Shown: positions 23,001 to 35,700 of the stretch, in pieces
How the letters are laid out: each line of letters opens with the position of its first letter
Position numbering within the stretch: position 1 is the first letter of the stretch
Assembly (NCBI RefSeq): GCF_016808335.1
Contig: NC_053148.1
Location: forward strand, 48,438,930 to 48,502,929
Reading direction: 5' to 3'
From: Panicum virgatum
Taxonomy: Eukaryota > Streptophyta > Magnoliopsida > Poales > Poaceae
Length of the DNA: 64,000 nt
Made by a program: the position numbers and the translations under genes
The notes under the pieces: model-generated
Told to the model about the DNA's origin: nothing
The model's input: only the letters and a program-made list of their open reading frames with translations
The model's database searches: none

Positions 23001-23402
23001 CGTTAAACTAATGCGCCCGATATGTTCAAATGACGGCCATTACGCTTAATTAGAGTTTTAATTTAGCGGTTCCGTCACAGGCTCCACCACCACCTTGCTC
23101 CCGCCCTTCATGCCGCCAACGCGGCCGCCGACCGGCGTCCTGCCTCCAGGCCTCCTACCCCTGGTGTCCGCTCTCCACGGGCCGTTCCTACCCCCTCCCC
23201 TCCGGCCGGCGCGGTCTCCGCCATTGCCAACGCCTCCTCTCAAGGCGCGGCCTCCGCCATCGCCTCTTCCTCCTACCCTACCGCCGCGTCGTCCTACGGT
23301 AAATCGAGTCAGACAGATGGAGAAACTGAGCGGTAAAGGAGGATAACAATTCATCGAGACCATGGTTTCGGTTGCTAACTTGCCTCGTAGTGGTGGCCTC
23401 AT
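20007..23402 (-). pseudogene. Fibrillarin (box C/D snoRNP 2'-O-methyltransferase), split by an LTR
   Basis: Fibrillarin methylates rRNA ribose 2'-OH in the nucleolus, guided by box C/D snoRNAs. Exons, right to left: 23384-23402 (MRPPLR), 23080-23293 (Gly/Arg-rich GAR region ending GGMKGGSKVVVEP), 22128-22228 ([12 protein letters not shown]), 21824-21919, 21631-21708 ([17 protein letters not shown], the SAM-binding loop), 21371-21547 ([16 protein letters not shown]), 20388-20456 and 20007-20183 (ends [16 protein letters not shown]). Between the second and third exons sits an 851-bp solo LTR. The expected HRH-type residues are missing there, and the exons sum to 931 nt, not a multiple of three. 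Reading through the LTR stops after six codons. The last six exons are intact and conserved, so a truncated transcript is possible. The first intron uses GC-AG. Pseudogene status is inferred. Confidence 0.8.
22229..23079. mobile_element. Solo LTR inserted in the fibrillarin coding sequence
   Basis: It begins TGTTAATCCACTAG and ends CGGTTCCGTCACA (TG...CA), 851 bp, with no internal domain. It lies exactly where fibrillarin exon sequence breaks. The flanking 5-mers (GCTGG and GGCTC) do not match, so a small deletion probably accompanied insertion or later recombination. It contains clusters of ACCGGTCTGACCGGTC-type repeats at about 22330-22350 and 22647-22745. Confidence 0.7.
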
Positions 23403-23479
23403 GGTGGTGACTGGTGGCTCGTCGACGATCACCTCGTACCCGCCGCCGCCGATGAGGTGGAGTGTTTAGAATTTTTTCT

Positions 23480-23670
23480 CTCTTTTACCCTTTTTTATTC
23501 GGGTTTAGGGTTTTAGCTCTATATAAATAAACAAGCACGCCGAACAAAAATTACACATGCGCAAGTTTCATGCCATACCGCTCTGGGCCATAAATGCGCT
23601 CATGGGCCTTCTGTTTTGGGCCTCGCAAAAAGGCCATTGAGCGAGATTACACTCGCCTTTCCGGCCCATG
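23480..23670 (-). promoter_or_regulatory. Fibrillarin promoter: TATA, telo-box and site II motifs
   Basis: Read on the minus strand a TATA sequence (ATTTATATAGAG, 23517-23528) lies about 115 bp before the ATG, followed by a telo-box AAACCCTAA (23505-23513). Upstream there are site II motifs TGGGCC/GGCCCA at 23584-23589, 23603-23608, 23617-23622 and 23663-23668. Telo-box plus site II is the known signature of plant ribosomal-protein and nucleolar genes. The promoter therefore still looks intact. Confidence 0.65.
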
Positions 23671-24069
23671 CCAACAAACAACAGCTGATAAGCTTATATT
23701 TGTGGTAAAACAAAAAGGCATCAATACGTGATACGACCCAATTAATCAGCAGCCCTGCAGAAGCATCTAACAACAGTTCATATATCACTTCGGGCCAATG
23801 TTTACACGGTTACACCAGCAAATTTTTCTGGTGAATAACCTAGCCCAGCCGTCATCGGTAATCTACCAGTCAGAATGAGAACAGCAGCAGGTGGCATCAT
23901 CTGATCCGACAGAGTCATATCTGCGTCATGGTGGTTCTGCTTCCATCAGCTAATAGTTCTGTCAACAAGTACATCCCCTACACTGCTCACCTAGTACCAA
24001 GGCGGCGACTGACACAGCAGAGCTCAGAGGGAGAACAAAAATGACTGTTGGACACCTCTGATGCACTCC

Positions 24070-26914
24070 TCAGATGATGGTGAAATTTGAGAATATGTTC
24101 ATCAGGTTGTCGAGGGCCTCAGGGTAGAACTTGCGCGCGAACAGGTAGCAGGGTCGCTTCATGCCGTTCCACATGCACGGTCTCCTCTGCGCTATATGCT
24201 GCAAGATGACAACGATGGCGTATTAGATCTTCCAGGAAAAAGGAACGCCTCATGAGTTTAAAGTTGACCATGATTGGGAATGGGTCAAGCCAAGGACCAA
24301 ATTACTCTTACCTTTGCATTGCTGCTAACATGAACGCTCTCATCAATGGACTGCAATCATTTGCAAAATTATTAGATATAAATCCCAACCTATGAATTGT
24401 TTGCCCCTACAGGCAATGAGCATAACAAAGAGCTTACTGAGATGTTCTTGAGCAGCTCGAAGCTTGTATCAACAGCCCTATAGGCTTTAGGATGCCATTT
24501 CCCTTCAGACCAATCTACATGTGTAACTGACCAATTTGCAATTCCAGTCGGATCAGCCATCTGCAGCCAAAAATACAAATGAAAGGTTATTCTGTAGTTT
24601 TTTCTTTAAATAAAATGATTTTGGCTAGTCAAAGAGAAAAAAAGCTCATTTAGAAGCTTCTGATTTCTGAATACTTACATTAAAGAGAGTTGGCAAGTAG
24701 TGCTCATCAGAATAGCAGTTATGCCATTCATTTCCTGGCTGTAAAGTGGCAATCACAATATCAGCAACAACATACACATCAAGAAAGAGGGACAATGCAC
24801 CTAATTTAACCATCGGACTATTATTAACACACAAACGCTATGTACTATGTGCTAAGGTCTATTACACAACTATATAGGCTGAAACAAGCAGTTTCTGAAA
24901 GAAAACCGTTCTTGTCTTCTTTTCTCCCTAGCAATCATCTACTTGCTGTCTGAGGACGCTGGAAGCTCTGAATGCTATACACGAAAATAATTTGAAAATG
25001 CATTTGCTAAGACAAGGTGTCCTAGAAAGTTAATTCTTTTTCAGGGTGGGAAGAAAGGGTCCACCTTACAGTAGCGCTTGAACTTCCCATAGTAAAGGGT
25101 GTCAGCGAGAATAAGAACTGCATGCTGCCGTTTCACTGTGAACCACTGCAAGAGAAGAATACATTAGAGTTTTGGAGGTTAAATCATGGTAAGCCATAAC
25201 AACTGTTACAAGTAGTTGACATTGGAAGGCAAGAGGATTATTTGAAGTCATAGAAATTACTCCACAAAAAATTAAGTCAACAGACAAAACAAAAATGAAA
25301 AACGTGTTTGTAACCATAAAATTCCATTTCTAGGGAGACCAGTCATAAGAAATCATCACCTGTGCACCTTTTCTCCAATCTCTCTTCACAATTTCAGGTA
25401 GCATATGGTCAGAATATCTACCGGCTCCATGTGGACCAGGATCGTCAAAACTGAGGGAAAAAATAATTTGGAATGTCAATAGTGAATCTTGTGCTTATTA
25501 AAAATCATATGTTCAAGGAAAAAGGATATCTTAAATCAAATATCTCTTCAACTCCAAATAGGGGAAAAATTAACATGTTGCTTATGTAACCTTAACTCCT
25601 TCAGTATGTTCACTTACCAGTCAACAAAGCTGACATTTGTCTCCATGAGATAACTATATATATAATCAAAGTTATGAAGTGGCACACAACTGCAGTTAAA
25701 ATAAAGTGTTAGGATAGGGACCTATCACTCAGATTTAGATGTGGATAAACGAAAATTATTAACCTCTCAGAAAGCAAGACAAAATGTTGGTTTTCAGGAT
25801 CTTGTAGGGCATGAGCCAAGAGCCTCTTTTCAGCATCAACCATAGAAATGGTACCCCAGATTACCTGAAAGAAAACTGAAAATTATATTCTAGAACAATC
25901 AAAAAACTTTGAAATTAAATAATCTTGGACACGATTGCTGTAGGCAAGTACTACAGGCCATGATAGATACAGGGGATTATTCAACAACAATAATATATCC
26001 TGGTTCTTACTTTGCAAACTATATCCATCCTGTTAAAATATGGTGTTCTACAATCAATAGAGATGGCAGTCAGAGAGAAAATCAGCAAACACCATATTTC
26101 TTTTTTCAAAATCACTCTATACTATAAAGAAATTTAGCAAACGTTTTCTGCAAAAATCAACTTAGAGGATAAAAGAAATGAGTACAGGTTCAAGCCAATT
26201 CTAGTTAGATACCTTTTCACTTCGAATATCCCTGCCAGCAAATATTGGACTTGAATGAATCGACCTATCTCTTGATGCATGTACATATATGGAATATCTG
26301 TCTTCATGTCCCTGAAAGAAACCCAAGTGGCTAGAATTGGGACTCATATACACCCGGCTGAGAAAGTGATTATGAACAAATCCTGGTTCTTACATGAGAT
26401 GTTGAATTGAATTCATTTTCAAGACAAAATACACATTACAGTCAACAATTTATTTTCCTAATACGAGAAAATATTAGTGCTACGTGATGAAATACAACCA
26501 TTGAGATATTAGTTAGTTCTGCTACAACTAGTTTACTACCTGGTACCTAGACATGTATTTACTGTATTTTGCAATACTGCAAAATCATACCATGAAGAAC
26601 TTTTCCCAGAGCTTCTCAAAAGGCAATGAACTGGGTGTCAAGAACATGAAAGCAATTTTTGGATTCTTTGACTGCACTGGCCTAGCCCGAACAATGTCTC
26701 TCATGATGACACGAGCAGCAATCTCATCATCAGTGTATACCCTAGCAGGTTCTGGAGGAGGCCGAGAATTGCAGGCTTCTGATGGTACCAGATAACATGC
26801 TGTGTAATGCCGTGGAGTATAAAGATAGGCTCCGATGGCTACCGCACCGACAAAAGCAATCAAGATGATGATCCAGAGAGGCCTTCTAGATGAAGACCTA
26901 TTGCGCGGTGCCAT
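24070..26914 (-). CDS. GT14-type glycosyltransferase (core-2/I-branching, former DUF266)
   Basis: Ten exons, right to left: 26591-26914, 26213-26311, 25764-25864, 25618-25689, 25360-25450, 25065-25145, 24679-24738, 24438-24560, 24312-24350, 24070-24198. They sum to 1119 nt (372 residues). The product is a type II membrane protein: a basic N terminus MAPRNRSSSRR, then one hydrophobic helix (about residues 12-33), then a lumenal domain. Family landmarks are KIAFMFLTPSSLPFEKLWEKFF, YSIYVHASRD, SEKVIWGTISMVDAEKRLLA, FVLLSESCVPLHNFDYIYSY, the GPHGAGRY..M block, WFTVKRQHAVLI, CYSDEHYLPTL and HVDWSEGKWHPKAY. Plant relatives are Golgi enzymes with roles in cell-wall or arabinogalactan glycosylation; the exact substrate cannot be read. 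The start at 26914 was chosen over an in-frame Met at 26980 because the basic-hydrophobic N terminus begins there. Confidence 0.88.
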
Positions 26915-28150
26915 GATGTAGCTGGATAAACAGGAAAGTAGGGGCTTGTAAATTAATTGTAGCAAGCTACATCCACACAATCATCCATAAGCACTCCTCT
27001 GATAAACTGATCAGCATCCAAAAACCTGGAAAACACAGGGAAAAGGAAAATTTCAGTTTAATGCCTTCAGGCATTCAGCTAACACACCCCTATTTTGTTG
27101 CAAAGCAGTTCATATCTAGAACGGGAATCTGTCGTATAACAAAAAGACATATTTAGAAGACGAGCCCATTTCCAGGACATACAACTGCACAAAAGTTCAG
27201 AAACTGCGCAATACTGCAATAGGTTCAAACCAAAACTATATGTGTATGCTAAGAATAAATTATAAGAGAGGAAATGCTAAAAAGATATTGATCGAAGTGG
27301 CTGTTGATCAAAATGAACAAAACTATAAAGCATTCTGAGGATACAAACCAAATGTCCAAAAGACCAAAACCAGGACAGTTAACGCTTTCACCTGGAACTT
27401 TCCATCCCCGAAGTTATTAGGGATATAAAATATTTATCCTGCCTTAATCCCCCTCCCCCCCCCCCCCCCCCCCCTCTTTTTTTGCTTTGTTCGCATAGCC
27501 ACGTACCAATTTCTAAGTTAAGTTATCTTAGTACATCACACAAAACCCTCCCCAAACCCCCTACAAAACCTCACCAATTAGTTATCACCAAACGAACTCC
27601 AAAAATGGCTGGGGTGGACTTAGCTTGAGCTAAACCAGCACCACCATGGCTAGGTTATCGATAAATTACTGAATCGATTACTAGGGCACCACGCAGCACA
27701 CACAAAGCCAACAGCTAGCTGGATGGTCGGGCGAAAAAAAAAAAGGTTCGAAATTGACTGCTCGCAGCCACATCCAAGAGGAGAAGCCGTCCAGATTCTA
27801 AGAACAAGGCCAGCTCCAGGAAAGGCAAGCTTGAGTCACTTACCAACGAAAGAAGAATCGATCCGAGTCGGTCTGTATGGGTGGAGCTCCACTTCACGCC
27901 ACACCACAACACCAGTCCAGCGGCGGGCAGGGAAGACGAGCGGGGCGGCGAGGCACTGCACGGCACAGCTCCCCCCGGCGGCGCTACAGGGAGCAAGAGC
28001 ACGGGAGCGATTGGTCCGGGTTATTGATGGGTTGGGGGGGAGATCTACACGACGCCGTGATGGGGGGGGGGGAGTGCGGAAGAATATGGGAGCAGTGTTT
28101 GCTACAGTGTCCGCACTCACAAGCTCCACTGCTCCAGCCAGCGCTGGCTG
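26915..28150 (-). promoter_or_regulatory. 5' leader, probable leader intron and promoter of the GT14 gene
   Basis: A good acceptor (TTTTCCAG, ending at 27026) and an upstream donor (GTTG then GTAAGTGAC, about 27841) suggest a 5' UTR intron of about 815 bp. A GC-rich leader exon would then lie at about 27842-28130. Open frames in this GC-rich stretch run on both strands and have no domain. A 20-base C run lies at 27455-27474 inside the proposed intron. Confidence 0.45.
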
Positions 28151-29400
28151 GTGTAGCTCAGCCGAACAGGGGTGGAAAGGTTGGCCGGACAACACTGGAC
28201 AAGACTGGTGTCGTGTGCTGTGTCCTGATTATGCCTTCATTTGTGTTCTGCGCTGGGTGCGAATCGTGCTGGAGTGCCTCGGGCTCCAGATACTTGGGAT
28301 TCCAAAAAAGAATTCTCGGCTGTTTTTCAGAACAACTGAATAAGGGAGGGTATTCTCGAAAAAAGGTTGTTTTGCAGAAAGTTTTGTAGTTCCATGATGG
28401 TTTTGTAATACTATTCCCAACAGAAATAACAGTGCCTCTAATAAAAAAAATCAGCATTGACAGTCTTCTCAAATTAGTGCAGACTGTAGATTTTCTTTGC
28501 GCTATTTTTCTTCTTAGGCACAAACTTCGTTGCGTAATTTTTTGTGTAGAGGGATATCGGTTCGTCATTCCTTCTTTCAATTAAGTTTTCTTAGTTCGGA
28601 ACAAGTTTACAATAGATATATTAATATAAAAAAATTTAGTCTACGCCATCAAACTGTTACAAAAGTTTAATTTTCAGCCTTCAACTTTAAAATAAAAATA
28701 CCGAAACTGAATAAGTTTAATAATTAGGATGATTTTATATTTTTTTTAAAAAATAAAAGTTTTTTTAAAAATAAATTAGAAAAAAATTATATTTAATTTA
28801 TTTTAAATTAAAAGAACATGAATCAGGTACCAAATTTTTTTCTAAAATGTAAGCGATCTATTTGAACTTTACTTATTTAAAAGTAATAGGCATAGCTAAA
28901 AGCAAATAAATACTAGAAACATGAACAAATTAGATCTGAATAAATAAGAAGCAGAGTGCCAATAGGTGGTTACATTTAAAAAATAATAATACTAGTTTCT
29001 TATTTTTCTGATTTCAAATAAATTACTTATAATCTTTTAGCTTAATTAAAATATTTTTATTTAAAAAAAATAAAAACCATATTTAAAACCACCCAAAGGT
29101 AAACTTGCCCGCTTTAGATAGTTGGATGATCTCCATTATGCAATAATTAAAGTTTGAAAAACAAACTTTTATAATAGATTAAGAATGTAAACTAAATTGT
29201 TCCTTTGTTTAGAAAAAAAAGTACACAAGCGGACTCCTTAGCCTAGGCACTCTTGTTTCTTCGATCTGAACATTGGTCTCCATAAGCTACCAAACAGATA
29301 GCCTAGTTGAGCTGCGGAGCCAGTTCAGGGTTGAGATTTTCAGGCAGCTCACCCTGTACTGTACCTGCCTGCATCAGAAATTCGGAATAAATACGTCGGC
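28151..29400. other. AT-rich intergenic DNA
   Basis: Long A/T runs at 28610-29220, no supported gene, RNA or transposon terminus. The last part may hold the 3' end of the HMA2-type transcript. Confidence 0.4.
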
Positions 29401-29725
29401 AATTGGGCTCCATTACAGAACCACGGAACTATAATATCAAGAAGTACCACACCAAACTAGCAGTTCCCAGTGCACCTCATCAAACACTATTCTCAGTTGC
29501 AACTCCTCGAACCAACCATTACAGGAGGTGCAAACAGAGGTGCAGGGAACACAACCAGGCAGAGTCCTCCCTTTCAGACTCCTGCCTGATCAAAATCCTA
29601 CATCTTTTTCTTCAGCAAACCTATACATACATTATAACTAGATCCAACACTCTGCACCGGCAGCCTACTATCTTACGCCGATGAGTTACCTCAGCTGTTC
29701 GTATGGGCATACACTTCATTTCACC

Positions 29726-32700
29726 CTACTCTACCACGATCTCGGGCAGTTTCAGCATGGTGTGGCTGCAGCAGCTGCTCGTCCTGGGGCACTTCACGTA
29801 GCTCCTGCAGCACCGGCTGGTCTCCCTGGCGCACACAGCTTGCCAGCTCGAGCAGACGTCTTTCCCTTTGCTTCCGCAACCCTTGTTGCTAGTCACATTG
29901 CAACAGTTTCTGCTCAAGCGGTCTGCAGGAGGTGGAACGCAGTCCTTTCCCTTCAGATGGTTCGTGCAGTCTTCCACCTTGTGTTCTTCACTGTGGTGGC
30001 TGCACTGGTTCTGCTGGTTGTGATTCTCATCAGGTAGTGAACTGATTGGGATAGAGAATTCTTGAACTGGCTCAGCCGCAATCTTCTTCTCCAGGCCATG
30101 AGGTTCATGGCAGCAATGGTTGTGGTGGAGCTGTTGCTCGGCATGGCAGCCCTTTTCTGATTCCTCAATCTCCCCATGGTCATGGCAGTGGTGTGTATCC
30201 GCAGGCTGCTGCTCAGCATGGCAGTGATGCTCGTGCTCATGATCATGGTCGTGGCAAGCATGCTCAACTAAAGAATGTGAATGGTTGCGCTCTTCACAGT
30301 GGCTGTGCTCATGCTCATGGCAAGCATGCTCACCTGCAGAATGTGAATGGTTGTCTTCTTCACAGTGGCTATGCGCATGCTCAGGGCATGCGCTGTTGCA
30401 GTCAGAATGCTGACAAGTATGGGCTTCTTTGCAGTGGGTATGATCATTGTCATGGCAATCTTGCTTGTTGATGAAGTGCGGGCTGCTCAGCTCCTTGCAG
30501 TGGTCATGGGTGTGGACATGATCATGGCAACCATGGTTTTCAATAAGCAACTGATTGCCTGGCTCTTTGCGGTGGTTATGAGTATGTCCATGGTCATGGC
30601 AAGCATGCTTTTCTGTAACCACCTGGTTGCTGGGCTCTTTGCAGTAGTTGTGGTTGTGGCTGTGGCTGTGGCTGTGGCTGTGGCCGTGGCCGTGATCATG
30701 GCAAGCATGCTTTTCCGCAGGCTGCTGGTTGCTCGACTCTTTACAGTGTGTGTGGCTATTACCATGATCATGACAACCATACTTACCAGAAGACGATTCT
30801 TTGCAACCGCCTGTCGACTTGCATGGACCATCTAAGCAGTGGTCGGAAACACAATGCTTCTTTCCGTGTGATCCATGCTGTGAGGATGCACAGCATTTCT
30901 TCGCATTCTGACCACCCTTGGATCTCAATAACAACATGCTGTACATGATCACCAGCAAGCATGTGCCCACATCTGCCAGGACGGCTGCCCAAATAAGTGG
31001 ATGTCCCGCAATTGCAAGTCCAACAATTGCAAGCTTAGTAATCACTGAGAAGATGATGTTCACAATGATAGTCCGGTGTGTCCTCCGTGCTAGCTGGATA
31101 GCCTTTGGAATCCTGCGGATGTCATTCGACATCAGCGTAATGTGACTCGTCTCCATTGCAACAGCTGAACCAGATACACCCATTGAGACTCCAACATCAG
31201 CCTTAGCCAATGCTGGGGCGTCATTCATGCCATCACCAATCATCAGCGTAGGACCATATTTTGCCTTGAGTTCATCAACAATTCTCACTTTGTCCTCTGG
31301 GAGAAGTTCAGAATGAACCTCGTCTAGGATGTTTCCAAGCTGGCAGAAGATAGAAGTGACAAAAATAAGTGATCCGGTATGAGGAGAGTATGCAATATCA
31401 CATAACTAGCATGTCTTTACCTGGTTCTGCGCATATGCAGCTGCTACAGAACTATCCCCAGTAAGCATCACTGACTTAATACCCAGTGATCTCAGCTCCT
31501 TGATGGCTTCCGCTGATCCAGTTCGGCAGGAATCCGACAGAGTAAATACTCCAATCAATTCCTTTTTGCAGGCGACATATCCAATAGTAACTCTCTTCAT
31601 GTCTTTCATGTCCGAAACTAAAGCAAAGAAAGGGGCACATGATTTTTCAAAGGATAAATACTGTGATTTAGACAATATAAAACACAAAATCCTTTTAAAA
31701 TAACTAATATAATCAGGTTCTAGTCAGAGAACAAAACGGGTTAAGGAAAAATACAGTCATCTTTTGAAAGTGGCAATGTTTAATTAACATTCCTGAAACA
31801 AAAACCTTTCTATATACTGTGGACTGTTTCCATCCATCCACGGCATGTGCTGTCTCTTGTCTTTTAACTGGATGTCTGGTTGCAGCTAGACAACTAGTAA
31901 CAGAACTTGTGGAAATATGGAGTTCATGTGTTTACCAACCTGTTTCACACGAGGCCCTTGACAAAATTCTTTTGTTCCCAATATAAACTCCTTCCCCGTC
32001 AATTTCACCATATATCCCTTCTCCGGGATAGATTTGGAACTCAGTAACGTTATCAGATTTTGGTTCCACTGATTTTGATTGAGCATAGTCAACAAGCACG
32101 GATGCCATTGGGTGGCTTGACCTGCTTTCAATGCTTGAAACCCTACAATAGCCTCGAAACTCAGTATATCAGTACACCCAAAGAAACCTTGTGCAATGCG
32201 CAATTTACAAAAAATGCAACAATCACCAGTAAAGAAGTTGTTGTATGGGGACACGCCCACCAACTGCCTGGAATTCCTCGACACAGAACTCTCCTCTAGT
32301 AATTGTACCGGTCTTGTCAAAAGCAGCAATTTTGATCTTCGCCAAGGATTCAAGGACATCCCCTCCTTTGATCAGGAGCCCTGTCTTTGCAGCCGTGAGT
32401 AGAGCACAGAAGGTGGCAACTGGTGTCGACAGCACCAGAGCACATGGGCAAGCACTCACTAGAAGGACAAGGGCCAATTGAAACATGTGTTTGAGGTTGT
32501 GTGCTCTGACCACCACAGGGATCACTGCTACTGCCGCAGCCATGACAACAACAGCTGCAGGTGCAGTTCAAGATAACAGTAAGAAAAACATCTGAACTAA
32601 CTTGTTTTATTTTTCTGGTAATTATTTGCAGTAGGCATCTCAAAAGGAAAAATTGTAGCAACATTAGCACATGCATCTAGCTTACCGGGTGTGTAATACT

Positions 32701-35700
32701 TGGCACATGTATCAATCAGCCTTTGTGTATTGGATCGACTGTTTTGTGCTTCTTCAACTAGCCTTGCCATTTTTGCCACTGCAGAGTTGTCAGCCATAGC
32801 AGTTGTCCTCACAGCAACATAGCCTGCCACATGACAATACAAAATCACTACAAGGTCAGTAGCTTATTCTAGGCATTTAAGATACGTCAGTTCAAGCTCT
32901 GTGATATGTATTACCATCTATGTTGAGCGTGCCAGCCCAGACCTGGGACTCTGGCTGCTTTGCCACCGGGAAGGATTCCCCAGTGAGGGTACTCTCATCA
33001 ACCTCACTCCGTCCATCAACAACAACACCATCAATTGGGATGACTTCCCCAGCTTTTACAGCTATTACTGTATTGACCTTGACATCCTGAGCTGCAACCA
33101 CTTCCCCAGTCTCTGCTAGGACAGCCTTTTGTGGTGTCATGCTCATTAGTGATGACATCCCAGCAGTTGCCTACATGTCAAAGCAACATTTAATCATCTT
33201 TTTTCTCAAAGAAAAGATACAATTAGTGCCTATATGACACATATACAAAATGTATTAGTGCATTTGAAATGAATATTTGTTTTTCTTGTTGGACCAAGGA
33301 TAAAGGCCCCCGCCCCTCCCACTATAACACCTGGGTTTTATGGTCGGGTTGGCTAGGTGGGGCGCGCTAACATAGTACCAGAGCCGAGGTCCCGGGTTCG
33401 AACCCACCCGGCCACGCATTTCCGCTGCGCGATTTCCCCTGCGCCTCTCGTGTGCTGAGACCTGCTGCGGGCTACGCCGGGCACTAGAACCTGCTGCGGG
33501 CTACGCCGGGCTCGCACGCCGTAGGGGGAATGTTGGACCAAGGATAAAGGCCCCCGCCCCTCCCACTATAACACCTGGGTTTTATGGTCGGGTTGGCTAG
33601 GTGGGGCGCGCTAACATGGTACCAGAGCCGAGGTCCTGGGTTCGATCCCTCCCGGCCACGCATTTCCGCTGCGCGATTTCCCCTGCGTCTCTCGTGTGCT
33701 GAGACCTGCTGCGGGCTACGCCGGGCACTAGAACCTGCTGCGGGCTACGCCGGGCTCGCACGCCGTAGGGGGAATGTTGGACCAAGGATAAAGGCCCCCG
33801 CCCCTCCCACTATAATACCTGGGTTTTATGGTCGGGTTGGCTAGGTGGGGCGCGCTAACATTTCTTACAACATATTGCGTTTGGTTGTTATTTATTTGGT
33901 TTTCTAATCTGCTTCACATATGTATGAGTGTACATGCATGTTTGAGTCCACTAGATATAAAGCTCATTTGTCTTCACTTGAGATTTCGAGAGTTTTCAGG
34001 TGGGCAGCAACACCATGCACTCAGCAGCATGCTAAATGGTGGTACTGTCAGCTATGTGGGATCTGACTCTGGTCCAAGCCATGACCCAAATGGCAGACCA
34101 AAAACTGTTTATGGTCCATCAGTAGGTATAGTGCGCATCCAAATCAAACAACCACGCAACGTCACATCAGTTTGAGCATGTGCTTACAAAATTTGACACG
34201 TCAAGAAAAGAATTAGATTCTTCTCTGTTTAGTGGTTAATGTGTGGCTTCTGTAATCCTGCATCTATTATTACTTAGGCAAAATAAACTGCTGAAAGAGA
34301 TGGAAAGACCTTGTGGCTCGCCCTGGTCTCAAGCCATTCAGCTGTGGTGAATAGGAAAACAATGAACCCAGCCTCAGAGAAATCCTTCAGAGCTATTGCC
34401 CCAGAAACTGTAAAGAGAGCAAATAAGACATGTGAAACTTCAATTTAGCATACCATCCATCTACCAGAATTCCAAGCATTCATGCCATGGCAGAACCCAA
34501 AAAACAAGTGTTATAAATGCATTCCAGGCATTCATGCCATAGCAGAACCCAAAAATAAGTGTTATAGATGCAATAACAAGGAAAAAGCCTATGTGATGAA
34601 AAGATAGCAAGGGCCATCCTAGGTGAGAAGGTAGTGCCAACAAGGAAAGGTGGTGATAACTATACATACAGACCGCAAGCGGTTGTGGAGATTCCTTGAT
34701 AAGTTTCACATGTATATTGGGATAGAGTTATCTTGATACCAAAAACAAAATCTCTAAAAAGTATGATTCGAACGATACGTTTCTTCCCCCGAAAGGAATA
34801 CGATTCCCTATTAAGGTCGCATCACCATACTGAAGAAAAGCATCGTTCTGTTCATTTAGCATATGCATCAGCAAGCAGTATCCCTTTAAAGCATAGGAAA
34901 GTGGAGGTCCCTCCAGAACCTAATGTGAAGGGAAAAGATTGTGCAAGTGAGACATAAACTTTTTGGGTGCCGGTTCGGTTCTGCTTTCCCACTAACGAGC
35001 CATCATATTGGTCCTGGCAAAACAATTTGCATGGCTCCTTTTTTCTTCACAACACGTCTGCCACATGGACAGATATGTTAGCAGCAGCATTATTGACCCC
35101 AAAGTGCGGGTATCTGTCAGTGTTTGTATGAGCAGTAGATGATTATAACATAATAAAACTAAGCTAGTTTACTAGGTTCAGCATAGCTATACTTATTTTA
35201 ATATGATTCAACTGAGGAATGACTCTCAGTTGCAGATTTAAATATTACTTTCGACATAACTAAGTTCTTTTGAATCTAGCGATATATATTTATTTTTATC
35301 ATCAAACAAAGACAAATTCAATCAAAGAAGGCATCATCCCTGTAAACCTGTGAACCAGAGGCACTTCGTTACCTGCAATCAGCATGAGTATATTGACATC
35401 AAGGGTCAGCCTCCGGGCAGCTGCAATGCTTCTCAGAACGATCGGTGGCAAGCCTGCAGCCACCGCCCCCAGTGCAAACCATCTCAAGGGACGCCAAAAG
35501 TGCTCGAACAGTGATACGAGCAGACAAGCTCCACAGATAAGAACGTATGGGCTGGGCCATTTGTTCATTATCTTCTTTGTGCCGCTGCCGTAAGCTCGAA
35601 CAGAAGCGTCAAGCCTTGCCTGGTTCAGCACCTTGACTGGAAACACCAAAGATGGAATCAATCAAGGTTCACAGCTGTTCATCTTATAAATGTGAGGACT

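Noticed and set aside
22229..23079. LTR acting as a normal fibrillarin intron
   Set aside because: No GT/AG pair at the edges restores the reading frame, and conserved residues at the junction are missing.
24390..25317. Minus frames of 60-70 codons
   Set aside because: They are exon-intron read-throughs of the GT14 gene, not separate genes.
30193..30835. Plus-strand hydrophobic frames across the HMA2 tail
   Set aside because: They are the complement of His-rich codons (CAC/CAT read as GTG/ATG), hence the false hydrophobic look.
33353..33844. Possible tRNA gene or SINE (box A/B-like sequence GGTTCGAACCC)
   Set aside because: The 86-bp repeats with TG...CA ends, PBS, PPT and a single TTTCT duplication fit a TRIM; no cloverleaf can be formed.
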